NCBI GenBank assembly: GCA_016185245.1
Contig: JACPNZ010000016.1
Span: 62,001-126,000 of the forward strand
DNA from: Hyphomicrobiales bacterium
GTDB taxonomy: Bacteria > Pseudomonadota > Alphaproteobacteria > Rhizobiales > Aestuariivirgaceae
Direction of reading: 5' to 3'
DNA length: 64,000 bases
This document shows, piece after piece, positions 8,199-16,633 of the stretch. The notes under the pieces were generated by a model that had not been told where the DNA came from, searched no databases, and worked only from the letters and a program-made list of their open reading frames with translations. Each line of letters opens with the position of its first letter. The stretch's first letter is position 1. The position numbers were made by a program, and so were the translations under genes.

Positions 8199-9344
8199 AT
8201 GCCCGAATCATCCCTCGCCAGCGCCCGACGGGCGGTCGCCACCATGTTCCTGATGTTCGGCTTCGTCTTCGGCGCCTGGGTGCCGCAGGTGCCGCTGGCC
8301 AAAGACCGGCTTGGGGTCGGCGTCGGTGTCTTCGGCCTGGCGCTCCTGGCGATCGCCGGCGGAGCGGTCTTCGCCATGCCGCTGACCGGGGCCCTCATTA
8401 ACCGCTTCGGCAGCGCCCGCATGGCAGTCGTCAGCGGCAGCCTTCTGTACGTGGCCTTCCTTGGTCCGGTGCTGGCGCCGGGATTTGCCACCTTCATCCT
8501 CGCCGCCTTCGTGTTCGGCATGATGATCGGCAGCCTCGACGTTGCGGTGAATGCCCACGGGATCGCCGTCGAGAAGCGTCTGGGCCGCCCCACCATGTCG
8601 ATGTTCCATGGCCTGTTCAGTGTCGGTGGCCTCATCGGCACTTTCCTGAGTGCGGCACTGGTCGAAACCGTGGGGCCTCTGGCTCAGGCCCTGGCGGCGG
8701 CGGTCCTGTGCCTCGCCCTCCATCTCGGCGCGGCGCGGTTTCTGCTGCCCGCCATGGCCGACAAGGGTCTGTCGCAATCGCATTTCGCCTGGCCGACCAG
8801 CGCCACCGTCGGCCTCGGCTTGCTGTGCTTTCTGGCTCTCCTGATCGAAGGTTCGATCCTCGACTGGGGTGCCATCTTCATGCGCGAGCGCTTTCTCATC
8901 GCCACCGGCTATGCCTCCCTGGCCTTTGGTAGCTATCAGGGCGGCATGGCCCTGTCGCGCCTCGCCGGCGACCGGCTGCGGCTGAAATTCGGCTCAGTGC
9001 GTCTTGTTGCGGTGAGCGCCTTCGTCACTGCCGCCGGCACCGCCGCCGGGCTTCTCTTGCCATGGCCGGTGCCGGCCATCGGCGCCTTTATCTTCGCCGG
9101 TCTCGGCCTCGGCAACATCGCACCCGTGATGTTTGCCGGCGGCGGCAGGCTTGAGCCCAAGGCCCCCGGCCGCGGCATCGCCGCCGTAACGACACTTGGC
9201 TACATGGGCTTCCTGTCGGGACCACCGCTCATCGGCTTTACCGCCGAACTGGTGACCCTGCCGTGGGCCCTGGCGCTAACGGTTGCCGCGGCACTGGCGA
9301 TCGGCCTGTCGGCGAGAATGGTTGACGCCGCCGACGCCTTCTGA
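8199..9344 (+). CDS. MFS transporter, YbjJ-like
   Basis: 381 residues from the ATG at 8199, which has GGAG just upstream; the frame is open earlier but that part reads as non-coding. The protein has about twelve hydrophobic segments and the early FGAWVPQVPLAKDRLGVG stretch seen in YbjJ-type members of the major facilitator superfamily. Such carriers export or import small molecules by proton coupling. The substrate is unknown. Two short-chain dehydrogenases follow closely on the same strand, so the three may act together. Confidence 0.85.
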   Translation: MPESSLASARRAVATMFLMFGFVFGAWVPQVPLAKDRLGVGVGVFGLALLAIAGGAVFAMPLTGALINRFGSARMAVVSGSLLYVAFLGPVLAPGFATFILAAFVFGMMIGSLDVAVNAHGIAVEKRLGRPTMSMFHGLFSVGGLIGTFLSAALVETVGPLAQALAAAVLCLALHLGAARFLLPAMADKGLSQSHFAWPTSATVGLGLLCFLALLIEGSILDWGAIFMRERFLIATGYASLAFGSYQGGMALSRLAGDRLRLKFGSVRLVAVSAFVTAAGTAAGLLLPWPVPAIGAFIFAGLGLGNIAPVMFAGGGRLEPKAPGRGIAAVTTLGYMGFLSGPPLIGFTAELVTLPWALALTVAAALAIGLSARMVDAADAF

Positions 9345-9356
9345 ATTAATCGCCCC

Positions 9357-10097
9357 ATGAGTTTCAAGGGCAAGCGCGTCTTTATCACCGGGGCCGGACG
9401 TGGGCTTGGCGCGGCCTTCGCCGTCGCCCTCGCCGATCAAGGCGCCCATGTCATCATGTCGGGGCGCAACGTCGAAAACCTCAACTCGACCGCCGAATCG
9501 ATCCGCCTGCGCTCAGGCCAGCGGCCTGACACCCTGCACATCGATTTGGCCGACATCAGCCAGGTGACGCTCTCGGCCAAGAAGCTGCGCGACGAGGGTC
9601 TCCCCCTCGACATCCTGATCAACAACGGCGCCCAGTGGCTACCCGGCAAGCTGCACGACAACGACGCCTACGCCATCAACAGCACCATCACCGGCATCGT
9701 CACCGGCACGCTGCTCCTGACCCGCGGCCTCATCCCGCTTCTGGAGAAATCCGGCGCCGGCGACATCTTGAACATTATCTCGATTTCCGGCATCGCCAAC
9801 ACCCCGCTGCTTGGGGCTTCGGTTGCCTATTACGCGGCCAAGCACGGCCAGGCCGGGCTGAACGACGGGTTGCGCCAGGAACTGAAGGACCGGCCGGTGC
9901 GGGTGAGCGCCATCTACCCCTCATGGATCAAGGACATTTCGCCGCTCGACGAGACGGCCTGGAATGCCCCACCCGAGGCCGGCTCCTTGGCCACCAATCG
10001 CGACGTGGTCGAGACCGCGTTCTTCGCCTTGTCGCGGCCGCGCCACATGACGCTCGCCTCGATCGTCATCGATCCCGACCGGGGCGGACTTTACTAG
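9357..10097 (+). CDS. Short-chain dehydrogenase/reductase
   Basis: 246 residues. Classical SDR features are present: the TGAGRGLG dinucleotide motif at about 11-18, NNGA in the fourth strand, a catalytic Ser in NIISISG, and YYAAK as the YxxxK pair. The second half of the cofactor pocket suggests NADP-type use because an Arg follows the second strand (SGRN). It begins 12 bases after the MFS stop and is followed by a second SDR. The substrate is unknown. Confidence 0.88.
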   Translation: MSFKGKRVFITGAGRGLGAAFAVALADQGAHVIMSGRNVENLNSTAESIRLRSGQRPDTLHIDLADISQVTLSAKKLRDEGLPLDILINNGAQWLPGKLHDNDAYAINSTITGIVTGTLLLTRGLIPLLEKSGAGDILNIISISGIANTPLLGASVAYYAAKHGQAGLNDGLRQELKDRPVRVSAIYPSWIKDISPLDETAWNAPPEAGSLATNRDVVETAFFALSRPRHMTLASIVIDPDRGGLY

Positions 10098-10112
10098 GCC
10101 GAGGAGTTTCCG

Positions 10113-10886
10113 GTGAAATTGCAGAACCGTATCGCCATCGTCACGGGCGCGGCCCGCGGCATCGGCTTGGCAATCGCCACCAGGCTCGCCGCCGATGGCG
10201 CCACCGTCATCCTCTCCGACATTCTTGATGCCGAGGGCGAGGCAGCGGCGAAGGCGCTATCGGCCAGCTACATCCATTGCGACGTGGCGAAATCCGCCGA
10301 AGTCCATGCCCTGGTGGCCGCCGTCGTCGCCAGGCACGGCGCCATCGACATCCTGGTCAACAACGCCGGCATCGCGGTCGCCGGCGATTTCCTCGACGTG
10401 AGCGAGGCCGACTTTGACCTTGTACTCGGCATCAATCTCAAGGGCTCGTTCCTCATGCTGCAGGCCGTGGCGCGCCACATGGTCGCCCAGGCGAAAAGCG
10501 GCAGGAAGCCCGGCGCCATCGTCAACATGTCCTCGGTCAACGACACCCTCGCCATCCCATCGATCGTCACTTACTGCCTGTCGAAGGGCGGCATCTCGCA
10601 GCTCACCCGCGCCACCTCGATCTATCTGGCGCCCTTCGGCATAAGGGTGAACGACATCGGTCCCGGCTCGATCAACACCGCCATGCTGAAGGATGTCGTC
10701 TCCGACAAGACGGCGATGATCCGGGTGATGTCGAGGACGCCGATGGGCCGGCCCGGCGAGCCCGAGGAAGTGGCCGCCGTCGCCGCCTTCCTCGCCTCCG
10801 ACGAAGCCAGCTATGTCACCGGCCAAACCATCTATGTCGATGGCGGCCGCATGCCGCTCAACTACACGGTGCCGGTGAGGGGGTGA
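10113..10886 (+). CDS. SDR-family oxidoreductase
   Basis: 257 residues starting at the GTG at 10113 behind GAGGAG. It has TGAARGIG, an Asp at the end of the second strand (SDI) favouring NAD, NNAG, NMSSVN with the catalytic Ser, and YCLSK. The C-terminus carries the common VTGQTIYVDGG motif. It is likely co-transcribed with the MFS and SDR genes upstream. A 3-oxoacyl reductase or sugar/polyol dehydrogenase role is equally possible. Confidence 0.88.
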   Translation: MKLQNRIAIVTGAARGIGLAIATRLAADGATVILSDILDAEGEAAAKALSASYIHCDVAKSAEVHALVAAVVARHGAIDILVNNAGIAVAGDFLDVSEADFDLVLGINLKGSFLMLQAVARHMVAQAKSGRKPGAIVNMSSVNDTLAIPSIVTYCLSKGGISQLTRATSIYLAPFGIRVNDIGPGSINTAMLKDVVSDKTAMIRVMSRTPMGRPGEPEEVAAVAAFLASDEASYVTGQTIYVDGGRMPLNYTVPVRG

Positions 10887-10906
10887 ACCGCCCCGGCAGG
10901 AATTTG

Positions 10907-11572
10907 TCAGTGGCCTGATGATTCGCGCGCCGCGTCCTCGGCCATCTGTCGCAGCATGATTTCAAGACCGGACCTGAAGGTCTCTTCGTGATAGGCCTTC
11001 TTGAAATAGGGGCCGACCGCCATGATCGAAGGATAGTCGCGGCGCGCCTCCTCCTCCGGCACCGGTTCGACTGCCGATGGCCCCCTGACATAGCCCATCG
11101 ATTCATCGAGCCCCGCCCCCATGACGTAGTAGCCGATGGTGCGAAAGTGCCGGGCCCTGAGCTCGGTCGAAAGGCCGCTGTCCTCGAATACTTGGAGGAG
11201 CCGGTTGAGGAACGACAGACCGGCGCGATTGTTGAGCCGGTGGCTGATCAGATAAAGGAAGAATCCCGGATGGCGCAGCGCCACATTGCGAAAGCTCAGA
11301 CAAAATTCCCGGAGCCGGTCGAGCCACGGCGCACCCGGCGGCGGGATCACCGTTTCGTTCAGGCAGATTTCGACCAGCGCGTCGTAGAGATGCGCCTTGC
11401 TGGGAAAGTAGTGGTAGATGCTCATCGCCTCGCAGCCGAGCTGGCGGGCCAGGATGCGGAAGCTGAAGCCGTCGAGGCCTTCGGCGTCGATCAGCGCCAA
11501 GGCTTCCCGGGCGATGCGCGCGGCACTGAGCGGCTGGCGCTTCTTAGGTACGGATTTTCTGGGTGCCGGCAT
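10907..11572 (-). CDS. TetR/AcrR-family transcriptional regulator
   Basis: 221 residues from the ATG at 11572; the open frame upstream is not convincing. After a basic N-terminus comes the TetR helix-turn-helix at about residues 15-62: AARIAREALALIDAEGLDG, then SFRILARQLG and AMSIYHYFPSKAHLYDAL. The C-terminal ligand domain is of the type that follows with an Arg-rich helix and a GYYVMGAG segment. Its neighbour on the same strand, an AhpD-like gene, has two palindromes upstream that fit a TetR operator, so this regulator is the natural candidate to bind there. Confidence 0.88.
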   Translation of the reverse strand: MPAPRKSVPKKRQPLSAARIAREALALIDAEGLDGFSFRILARQLGCEAMSIYHYFPSKAHLYDALVEICLNETVIPPPGAPWLDRLREFCLSFRNVALRHPGFFLYLISHRLNNRAGLSFLNRLLQVFEDSGLSTELRARHFRTIGYYVMGAGLDESMGYVRGPSAVEPVPEEEARRDYPSIMAVGPYFKKAYHEETFRSGLEIMLRQMAEDAARESSGH

Positions 11573-11607
11573 GTCGCTACTTAGCCTTTCGTCCGAAACA
11601 AAGGCAA

Positions 11608-11639
11608 ATCCCCCGGCGCGGACTGGCGCGCCGGGGGAT
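11608..11639 (-). terminator. Hairpin terminator after the AhpD-like gene
   Basis: A perfect 13-bp inverted repeat (ATCCCCCGGCGCG and its complement) with a six-base loop, 20 bases after the AhpD-like stop. On the minus strand it is followed by TTTGCCTTTG, a modest U-tract. It separates that gene from the TetR gene. Confidence 0.65.
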
Positions 11640-11659
11640 CGTCTTGCGTTGGACAATGC

Positions 11660-12109
11660 CTACTGGCCGCCCAGATCCTTCTTGAACTGGGCGAAGTCGA
11701 CCTGCAGCCCGTTGAACAGGGTGCTCCAGTTGCGGGTGAGGCCGGCCATCGCCACCGCCTCGCCGATCTCCTCGTCGCTGGCGCCGAGCTGCCTGGCCGT
11801 CTGGGTATCGGCCCAGATGCAATATTCACAGGGGATCTGCGCAGCGACCGCCAGCGAGATCAGCGCCTTGGTCTTGGGCGGCAGCGCCGTCTTGTCGGAA
11901 AGCTCCAGGTCCTTTTCCTGCTGCCACAGCCCGGCCAGCGTCGATTTCGGCAGCATCTTCACAAAGCCCGGCACACCGCCGAAGGTCTTCTGTACGTCCG
12001 CATAGACGGCGTCAGGGCTGATCACGCCGTCGGCCCGGGAGGGAACGGCCGCGGTGAGACCGGCGGCGACAACAAGAACCGAAAGAGCGAGTCTGAACGT
12101 GGTGGTCAT
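11660..12109 (-). CDS. Exported carboxymuconolactone decarboxylase/AhpD-like protein
   Basis: 149 residues with a signal peptide (about 1-26, ending SRADG) and an AhpD-like helical core. The redox pair is present as PCEYC, but the residue three places after the second Cys is Asp (WADT) where AhpD has His. Secreted family members are poorly studied; a peroxidase-linked or thiol redox role is likely. The upstream region carries two near-identical palindromes overlapping a possible promoter, suggesting tight control by the TetR gene downstream. Confidence 0.8.
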   Translation of the reverse strand: MTTTFRLALSVLVVAAGLTAAVPSRADGVISPDAVYADVQKTFGGVPGFVKMLPKSTLAGLWQQEKDLELSDKTALPPKTKALISLAVAAQIPCEYCIWADTQTARQLGASDEEIGEAVAMAGLTRNWSTLFNGLQVDFAQFKKDLGGQ

Positions 12110-12136
12110 GGCGTTTCCTTTCCTGTCCTGGTTTCG

Positions 12137-12186
12137 CCCTTACGATGTAAGGGAATAACCATAGAAATACCCTTACGATGTAAGAA
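12137..12186. promoter_or_regulatory. Two tandem palindromic operators (TetR-type)
   Basis: The 17-base palindrome CCCTTACGATGTAAGGG at 12137-12153 is repeated at 12170-12186 with two changed bases on one side, centre to centre 33 bases or about three helical turns. A further half-site, GTAAGG, lies at 12209-12214. On the minus strand the distal copy fills the spacer between a TTGCGT and a TATTTC hexamer, so binding would block transcription of the AhpD-like gene. Confidence 0.75.
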
Positions 12187-12244
12187 CGCAAGGCAAATTT
12201 CTGTGGGCGTAAGGTTTCCGCGATCACAGTTTCGTGAAAAGCCG

Positions 12245-12847
12245 TCAGGACTTTGAGCCGGTGGCCTGAAACTCGCTGGCGCTGTTGCGGGAGGGATAAG
12301 GCACGTCCGGCACTGCAACCCCGAGATGGGCGCACAGGGGCTCCCAGCCATCCCCCAGCCCATGCACCAGCAGGCGCTGGGCCGGCACTGTGGCTTTGAC
12401 CGCCGCCACATTGGCCTCATAGACAGCAATGGCATGGGCCCGGTCATCGGGCCTGCCACCGAAGACCTGCTTGGCGATCAGCGCCAGCCCCAGCGAGTTC
12501 GGGTCGGTGCTTTGCCGGAACACCGGCAGAAGCGTCTTCTCCACACTCGCCCACCAGCTTTCCGGACTGCGATACGTAAGTATCACTTTGGCGTCGGGAT
12601 AGGCCTTGATCAGTTCAGGCCAATAATGCGCCGAGGGCCAATCCATGCATGACGTGTAACCGGCAAACAGCCGCTCCCAGTCGGGGGCTGCGCCTTGCGC
12701 CAGGGCTCGCCAGAGCTGCTTCTGCTCTTCGTTCGCCATGACTTCGAACATGTGGTGGCAGGGGCCGAAACCCAGCATGTTGAGCGCCTCGCGCATGCTG
12801 TCGGTGCCGGTTCGCCCGAACCCCGTTCCGATGACTTTCAGTGCCAT
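12245..12847 (-). CDS. Sulfotransferase-family protein
   Basis: 200 residues from the ATG at 12847. The start reads ALKVIGTGFGRTGTDSMREA, the PAPS-phosphate-binding loop of a widespread single-domain sulfotransferase-like family. A second conserved stretch, KVILTYRSPESWWASV, matches the 3'-phosphate-binding strand (the usual R..S..W). These cytosolic proteins move sulfonate groups to lipids, sugars or phenols, but most bacterial members have no known substrate. It follows an SDR gene by 20 bases. Confidence 0.85.
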   Translation of the reverse strand: MALKVIGTGFGRTGTDSMREALNMLGFGPCHHMFEVMANEEQKQLWRALAQGAAPDWERLFAGYTSCMDWPSAHYWPELIKAYPDAKVILTYRSPESWWASVEKTLLPVFRQSTDPNSLGLALIAKQVFGGRPDDRAHAIAVYEANVAAVKATVPAQRLLVHGLGDGWEPLCAHLGVAVPDVPYPSRNSASEFQATGSKS

Positions 12848-12867
12848 GGCGGACTCTTTCCCAATCG

Positions 12868-13467
12868 TCACTCGATGATGAAGACCTTGCCGGTTAGGGC
12901 ACCTTCCACACTCTTGGCGAAGGCCAGGCCGACGCGGGCCGAGGAGACGGGCTCATGACCCGGGAAATAGCCGTCGAAAATCTTGACCGACTCCTCGATA
13001 AGCCCCGGGCTCACCGCATTGATGCGCAGCCCTCGCGGCATCTCGATGGCCGCCGCCACCACGAAGGCATCGATGGCGCCGTCGACGGTTGCCGAATTGG
13101 CCCCCTGGCGGATCGGATCGCGATTGACCACGCCGCTGGTGAGGGTGATCGAGCCGCCGTCATTGACATGGTGCAGGCCGATCAGCGCCAGGTTCACTTG
13201 ACCCAGAAGCTTGTCGAGCAGGCCCTTCTTGAACTGCTCGCCCGTCATGGTGGTGAGCGGACCGAAATGCACATGACCCGCCGTCGAAATGACCGCGTCG
13301 ATCTTGCCTGCCTTGTCGAACATGGCGCGGATCGAGGCCTCGTCGGCAATCTCGACCCGCAAATCGCCCGAGTTGCGCCCGGCGGTGATGATTTCATGCC
13401 GGCGTCCCAGCTCGGCGATTGCAGCCCGGCCCACCGTGCCGCTACCGCCGACCACCAGAATGCGCAC
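12868..13467 (-). CDS. Atypical short-chain dehydrogenase (lacks YxxxK)
   Basis: 199 residues from the GTG at 13467, whose first base is also the last base of the trcR TAG. The Rossmann start GGSGTVGRA and a Ser in ITLTSGVV are present. Where the Tyr of YxxxK is expected the sequence reads ANSATVDGAI, with neither Tyr nor Lys, and the C-terminus is short. A group of small SDRs shares this pattern. It may be an NADP-binding protein or use a different mechanism. Confidence 0.82.
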   Translation of the reverse strand: MRILVVGGSGTVGRAAIAELGRRHEIITAGRNSGDLRVEIADEASIRAMFDKAGKIDAVISTAGHVHFGPLTTMTGEQFKKGLLDKLLGQVNLALIGLHHVNDGGSITLTSGVVNRDPIRQGANSATVDGAIDAFVVAAAIEMPRGLRINAVSPGLIEESVKIFDGYFPGHEPVSSARVGLAFAKSVEGALTGKVFIIE

Positions 13468-14210
13468 TATTCGTCGCCCTGGGGAAGATTGAGCGTCTTG
13501 AGCTTGGCGAACACCGAGTCGGCGCTATACTGCTTGCCGGCATCGTTTTCGCCGGGCTCGGCCGCCGCCGCCGCAACGGCCGCCGCGGCTGCCGTCGCCG
13601 CCAGATTGGCCGCCGTTCCCGGCACTTCCGCGGCGGGGATCAGAGTGCGGGCCGGTGCGGCATCGCCCGGTCCCGCCTTGCCGGCCTTGCGGGCCGCCTT
13701 CTGCACCGCGAAATCGAGCTCGAGCTGGCTGCACAGGCCAAGCGACACCGGATCGACCGGCTTGATGTTGGAGGCATTCCAGTGGCTGCGGTCCTTGATC
13801 GCGGCAATCGTCGACTTGGTGGTGCCGACCAGCTTCATCACCGCCGAATCGGGAAGCTCCGGGTGATAGCGCAAGAGCCAGGCGATGGCGTCGGGCCGGT
13901 CGCCGCGGCGCGACACTGGGGTATAGCGGGGCCCGCCGGTCGAACGCTGCACCGGAATGTTGACCTTCGATTCGAGCACCTTCAGGCGGTACTCCGGATC
14001 GGCCTCGCCCTTCTCGAGTTCTTCGCGGGTGAGTTGTCCGCCGGTCACTGGATCGAGGCCCTTGATGCCGGCGGCCACATCGCCGTCGGCGATGCCCTTC
14101 ACTTCCAGCTCATGCAGATTGCAGTAGTCGGCGATCTGGCGGAAGGAGAGGGCGGTGTTCTCCACCAGCCAGACGGCGGTGGCCTTGGGCATCAACGGTG
14201 CGCGGGACAT
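13467..14210 (-). CDS. trcR: Cell cycle transcriptional regulator TrcR (DUF1013)
   Basis: 247 residues from the ATG at 14210 with AAGGAG upstream; the very long upstream extension of this frame is an artefact of high GC. The DUF1013 core is clear: MPKATAVWLVENTALSF, QIADYCNLHELEVKGIADG, then VMKLVGTTKSTIAAIKDRSH with a helix-turn-helix-like segment, and SLGLCSQLEL. The C-terminal third is an Ala-rich linker of low complexity (about 190-225). In Caulobacter the DUF1013 protein is linked to cell-cycle transcription. It heads an operon with the SDR and sulfotransferase genes. Confidence 0.88.
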   Translation of the reverse strand: MSRAPLMPKATAVWLVENTALSFRQIADYCNLHELEVKGIADGDVAAGIKGLDPVTGGQLTREELEKGEADPEYRLKVLESKVNIPVQRSTGGPRYTPVSRRGDRPDAIAWLLRYHPELPDSAVMKLVGTTKSTIAAIKDRSHWNASNIKPVDPVSLGLCSQLELDFAVQKAARKAGKAGPGDAAPARTLIPAAEVPGTAANLAATAAAAAVAAAAAEPGENDAGKQYSADSVFAKLKTLNLPQGDE

Positions 14211-14345
14211 GTTCTTTTCGCTCCTTGAGAGCCGCCTGGGGGTCTCGGGTCTCACAACAAGGTGTTGGGGATAGCGGCTATATAGTTCGGCTGTCGGCAC
14301 GATGCAACGCGTTTTCCGCGGAGTCTTGAAGCGGGCGTTCACCAT

Positions 14346-14936
14346 TTGGGCACAATCTGCGGCCAAGACCTTGCCAAAGGAGTTTTCCCCCTGGCTATCG
14401 ATGCTCAACTGACCGGCTGGATCAACGGCTTCGCCGGGCGGAGCGCGGGGCTCGACTGGGCCATGGTGGTCCTTGCCAGATACAGCGTCTACTTGCTGGT
14501 ATTCGCCGTAGCCATCCGCTGGTTCTGGAACTCCAACCGCGCCCGCGACCGCCATGTGGCGATCAGCTGTGGTGCGGCGGCGGCCGCGGGGCTCGTGATC
14601 AACCAAGTCATTCTCCTCGCCTTCGACCGCGTCCGTCCCTACGACCTCGGCATCACCCACCTTTTGATCGGACCTAGCGCCGACCCGTCGTTTCCCTCGG
14701 ACCATGCCACCCTGGCCTTCGCCGTTGCCGCCATGCTGCTGGTGAAGCGCGACCGCTTTGCCCTGGCCTTTACGGCGCTTGCCGCGCTGCTCGCCGTATC
14801 GCGGGTCTATGTCGGCATTCATTACCTGGGCGACGTCGTGGGCGGCCTCGCCGTCGGTACCGTTGCGGCCCTTCTGGTCAATGCCCTCTATAAGCGGGGC
14901 AACTGGCTGGACCGCCGGCTGGTCGCCATTTTTTGA
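14346..14936 (+). CDS. PAP2 phosphatase, undecaprenyl-diphosphatase (BcrC)-like
   Basis: A small multi-pass PAP2 enzyme. All three catalytic motifs are present: FDRVRPYD, PSFPSDHAT and SRVYVGIHYLGD. That set and the short length fit undecaprenyl-diphosphate phosphatases that recycle the peptidoglycan lipid carrier. The coordinates use the TTG at 14346, but the best ribosome site (AAAGGAG at 14376-14382) points to an in-frame CTG at 14391, which would remove 15 residues and leave the usual short cytoplasmic start. It precedes a polysaccharide deacetylase by 13 bases. Confidence 0.85.
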   Translation: MGTICGQDLAKGVFPLAIDAQLTGWINGFAGRSAGLDWAMVVLARYSVYLLVFAVAIRWFWNSNRARDRHVAISCGAAAAAGLVINQVILLAFDRVRPYDLGITHLLIGPSADPSFPSDHATLAFAVAAMLLVKRDRFALAFTALAALLAVSRVYVGIHYLGDVVGGLAVGTVAALLVNALYKRGNWLDRRLVAIF

Positions 14937-14949
14937 GAGTGCCCCACCC

Positions 14950-15684
14950 ATGTTCAGGTCGCGCCTCGTCGTATTGCTGCCGTTGCTCATGGGCCTGGCC
15001 TCGCCTGCCCTCGCCGGCCGCCTGGTCGAGCCGCGCCTGACCATAGCTTTTGGCAGCCACCATGGCCCACGCGTCGCCCTTACCCTCGACGCCTGCTCGG
15101 GCCAGGCCGACGAACGCATTCTCCAAGCCCTCATCGCCAACCGCATTGCTGCAACGATCTTCGTCACCGCCCGTTGGCTGCATGCCAATCCCCGGGCCCT
15201 TGCCGAACTGCAAGCTCATCCCGATCTCTTCGAGATCGAGAACCATGGCGCCCGCCATCTCGCCGCCGTCGATGTCCCGGCGACAGTATTCGGCGTACGC
15301 GCGGCCGGGTCGCCCGCAGCGGTCAGGACCGAGGTGGCCGATGGGGCCGCCGCCATCACGGCAGCGACTGGCCGCCGGCCGCTGTGGTTCCGTGGCGCCA
15401 CGGCGAAATACTCCGCCAGCGCCCTCCGCCTGATCGGCTCCATGGGCTATCGGGTGGCGGGCTATTCGCTGGCGGCCGACGGGGGCGCCAGGCTGGGGGC
15501 TGCCGCCACCGCCCGCCGCATGGAAAATGCCAGGGACGGCGAGGTGATCCTCGCCCATGTCAACCAGCCCACAAGACCAGCCGGCCAGGGGGTGGTCGCC
15601 GGCCTCCTCGCCCTCAAGGCCAAAGGCTATCGTTTCGTGCGTCTTGAAGACACGGCTGAGCCAACCCCCACCGTCAGCTACTGA
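14950..15684 (+). CDS. Exported polysaccharide deacetylase-family protein
   Basis: 244 residues with a signal peptide (about 1-22, ending PALAG). The NodB-type fold is recognisable: ALTLDACSG is the strand bearing the catalytic/metal Asp, IENHGARH the His-containing metal motif, and LWFRGATAKY a further conserved loop. The product probably removes acetyl groups from an envelope polysaccharide in the periplasm. It lies directly behind the BcrC-like gene. Confidence 0.85.
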   Translation: MFRSRLVVLLPLLMGLASPALAGRLVEPRLTIAFGSHHGPRVALTLDACSGQADERILQALIANRIAATIFVTARWLHANPRALAELQAHPDLFEIENHGARHLAAVDVPATVFGVRAAGSPAAVRTEVADGAAAITAATGRRPLWFRGATAKYSASALRLIGSMGYRVAGYSLAADGGARLGAAATARRMENARDGEVILAHVNQPTRPAGQGVVAGLLALKAKGYRFVRLEDTAEPTPTVSY

Positions 15685-15761
15685 ACCACCAGGCGCATTC
15701 CCCGGCTGCCGGCTTCGTGCCAGACTAGCCGCGGCGCAGTCCGGCGTCCGGAGGCAATGTC

Positions 15762-15971
15762 ATGGCAAATCACACCTACAAGAAGATCGAGCTGGTCGGC
15801 AGTTCCACCAAATCCGTCGACGACGCCATCAAGGGCGCCATTGCGCGCGCCAGCAAAACGACGCGCAATCTCGACTGGTTCGAGGTCAAGGAAGTCCGCG
15901 GCCATATCGAGAATGGCAAGATCGCCCACTACCAGGTGACGCTCAAGGTCGGCTTCCGCATTGAAGGCTAG
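15762..15971 (+). CDS. Dodecin
   Basis: 69 residues, the usual size. The features are the N-terminal YKKIELVGSS strand, the helix with SVDDAIKGAIARA, the flavin-stacking Trp in NLDWFEV, and the C-terminal strand VTLKVGF. Dodecins form hollow 12-mers that bind and buffer flavins. It appears monocistronic, with stress-type genes further downstream. Confidence 0.95.
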   Translation: MANHTYKKIELVGSSTKSVDDAIKGAIARASKTTRNLDWFEVKEVRGHIENGKIAHYQVTLKVGFRIEG

Positions 15972-16245
15972 ACCTTGAACCGATAAACTGCACAATCTTC
16001 GTCGCCGTCGTTCAACCTCCGCTTCCAGGGCGGAAGCGGGCTTCGAGCGTTGCAGGGCGGACGTTCGAGAAGGGCCAATAGCTGCACTGCTGCCGACTTC
16101 CAAAGCATGTGACCGCGTTAGCACTGTGGCCGAATGCAGCTTTCTCAACTTGACGAATTTCACCCGACGTCAACCACACCGAGACCCGCCCCGTTTCGCA
16201 ACAGGGCGGAGCCCGTCCCAAAATCTCAGGTAGTTCCTTACTTGC
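15972..16245. other. Intergenic region, no supported gene
   Basis: About 270 bases between dodecin and the DUF1344 gene. No reading frame with a ribosome site stands out. Base composition already falls here compared with the left side, marking the edge of the stress-gene island. Confidence 0.4.
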
Positions 16246-16503
16246 TTACTTGGCCGCCTCGACCTTGTCGGCGATCATCTTGCCGTCTTTCAGTTCGTAG
16301 GAGATCATGACCTTCTGGCCTATTTTGAAGGCTGACAGATCAACCTTCGGCGCCTCAAAGGTCTTGCCCGTATCGAGCACGATCTCATGCTTCGTCGTGT
16401 CGAGGGACTTGATCGACCCTGTCACCATCGGCAGAGCCGCGATTGCTGCGGACGAGAGCAATAGGCTTCCGACCCCGGCAGAGAGTAGATGCTTCATTGA
16501 CAT
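16246..16503 (-). CDS. Exported DUF1344 protein
   Basis: 85 residues; GGAGG lies seven bases before the ATG at 16503. A signal peptide (about 1-23) precedes a small beta-barrel-like domain with VTGSIKSLDTTKHEIVLDTG, the DUF1344 pattern. A perfect TATAAT lies at 16534-16539 on the minus strand, about 30 bases upstream, as a likely -10 box. DUF1344 proteins are periplasmic and of unknown function. It is divergent from the hsp20 gene. Confidence 0.85.
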   Translation of the reverse strand: MSMKHLLSAGVGSLLLSSAAIAALPMVTGSIKSLDTTKHEIVLDTGKTFEAPKVDLSAFKIGQKVMISYELKDGKMIADKVEAAK

Positions 16504-16633
16504 CTTTGGTCCTCCAATCGTTGTCGAGATATGATTATATTCTGGTAAGTGGGGCGTTCATCGCCCCACGCCAGGCGATCTAGAAAGCGCCCTGGCACAG
16601 CCAAGGGGAGAGTGCAAAAATTTTTGCCCCCCC

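Noticed and set aside
14211-15188. N-terminal extension of the trcR frame by more than 300 codons
   Set aside because: The true start has AAGGAG at 14210; the extension is antisense to the PAP2 and deacetylase genes.
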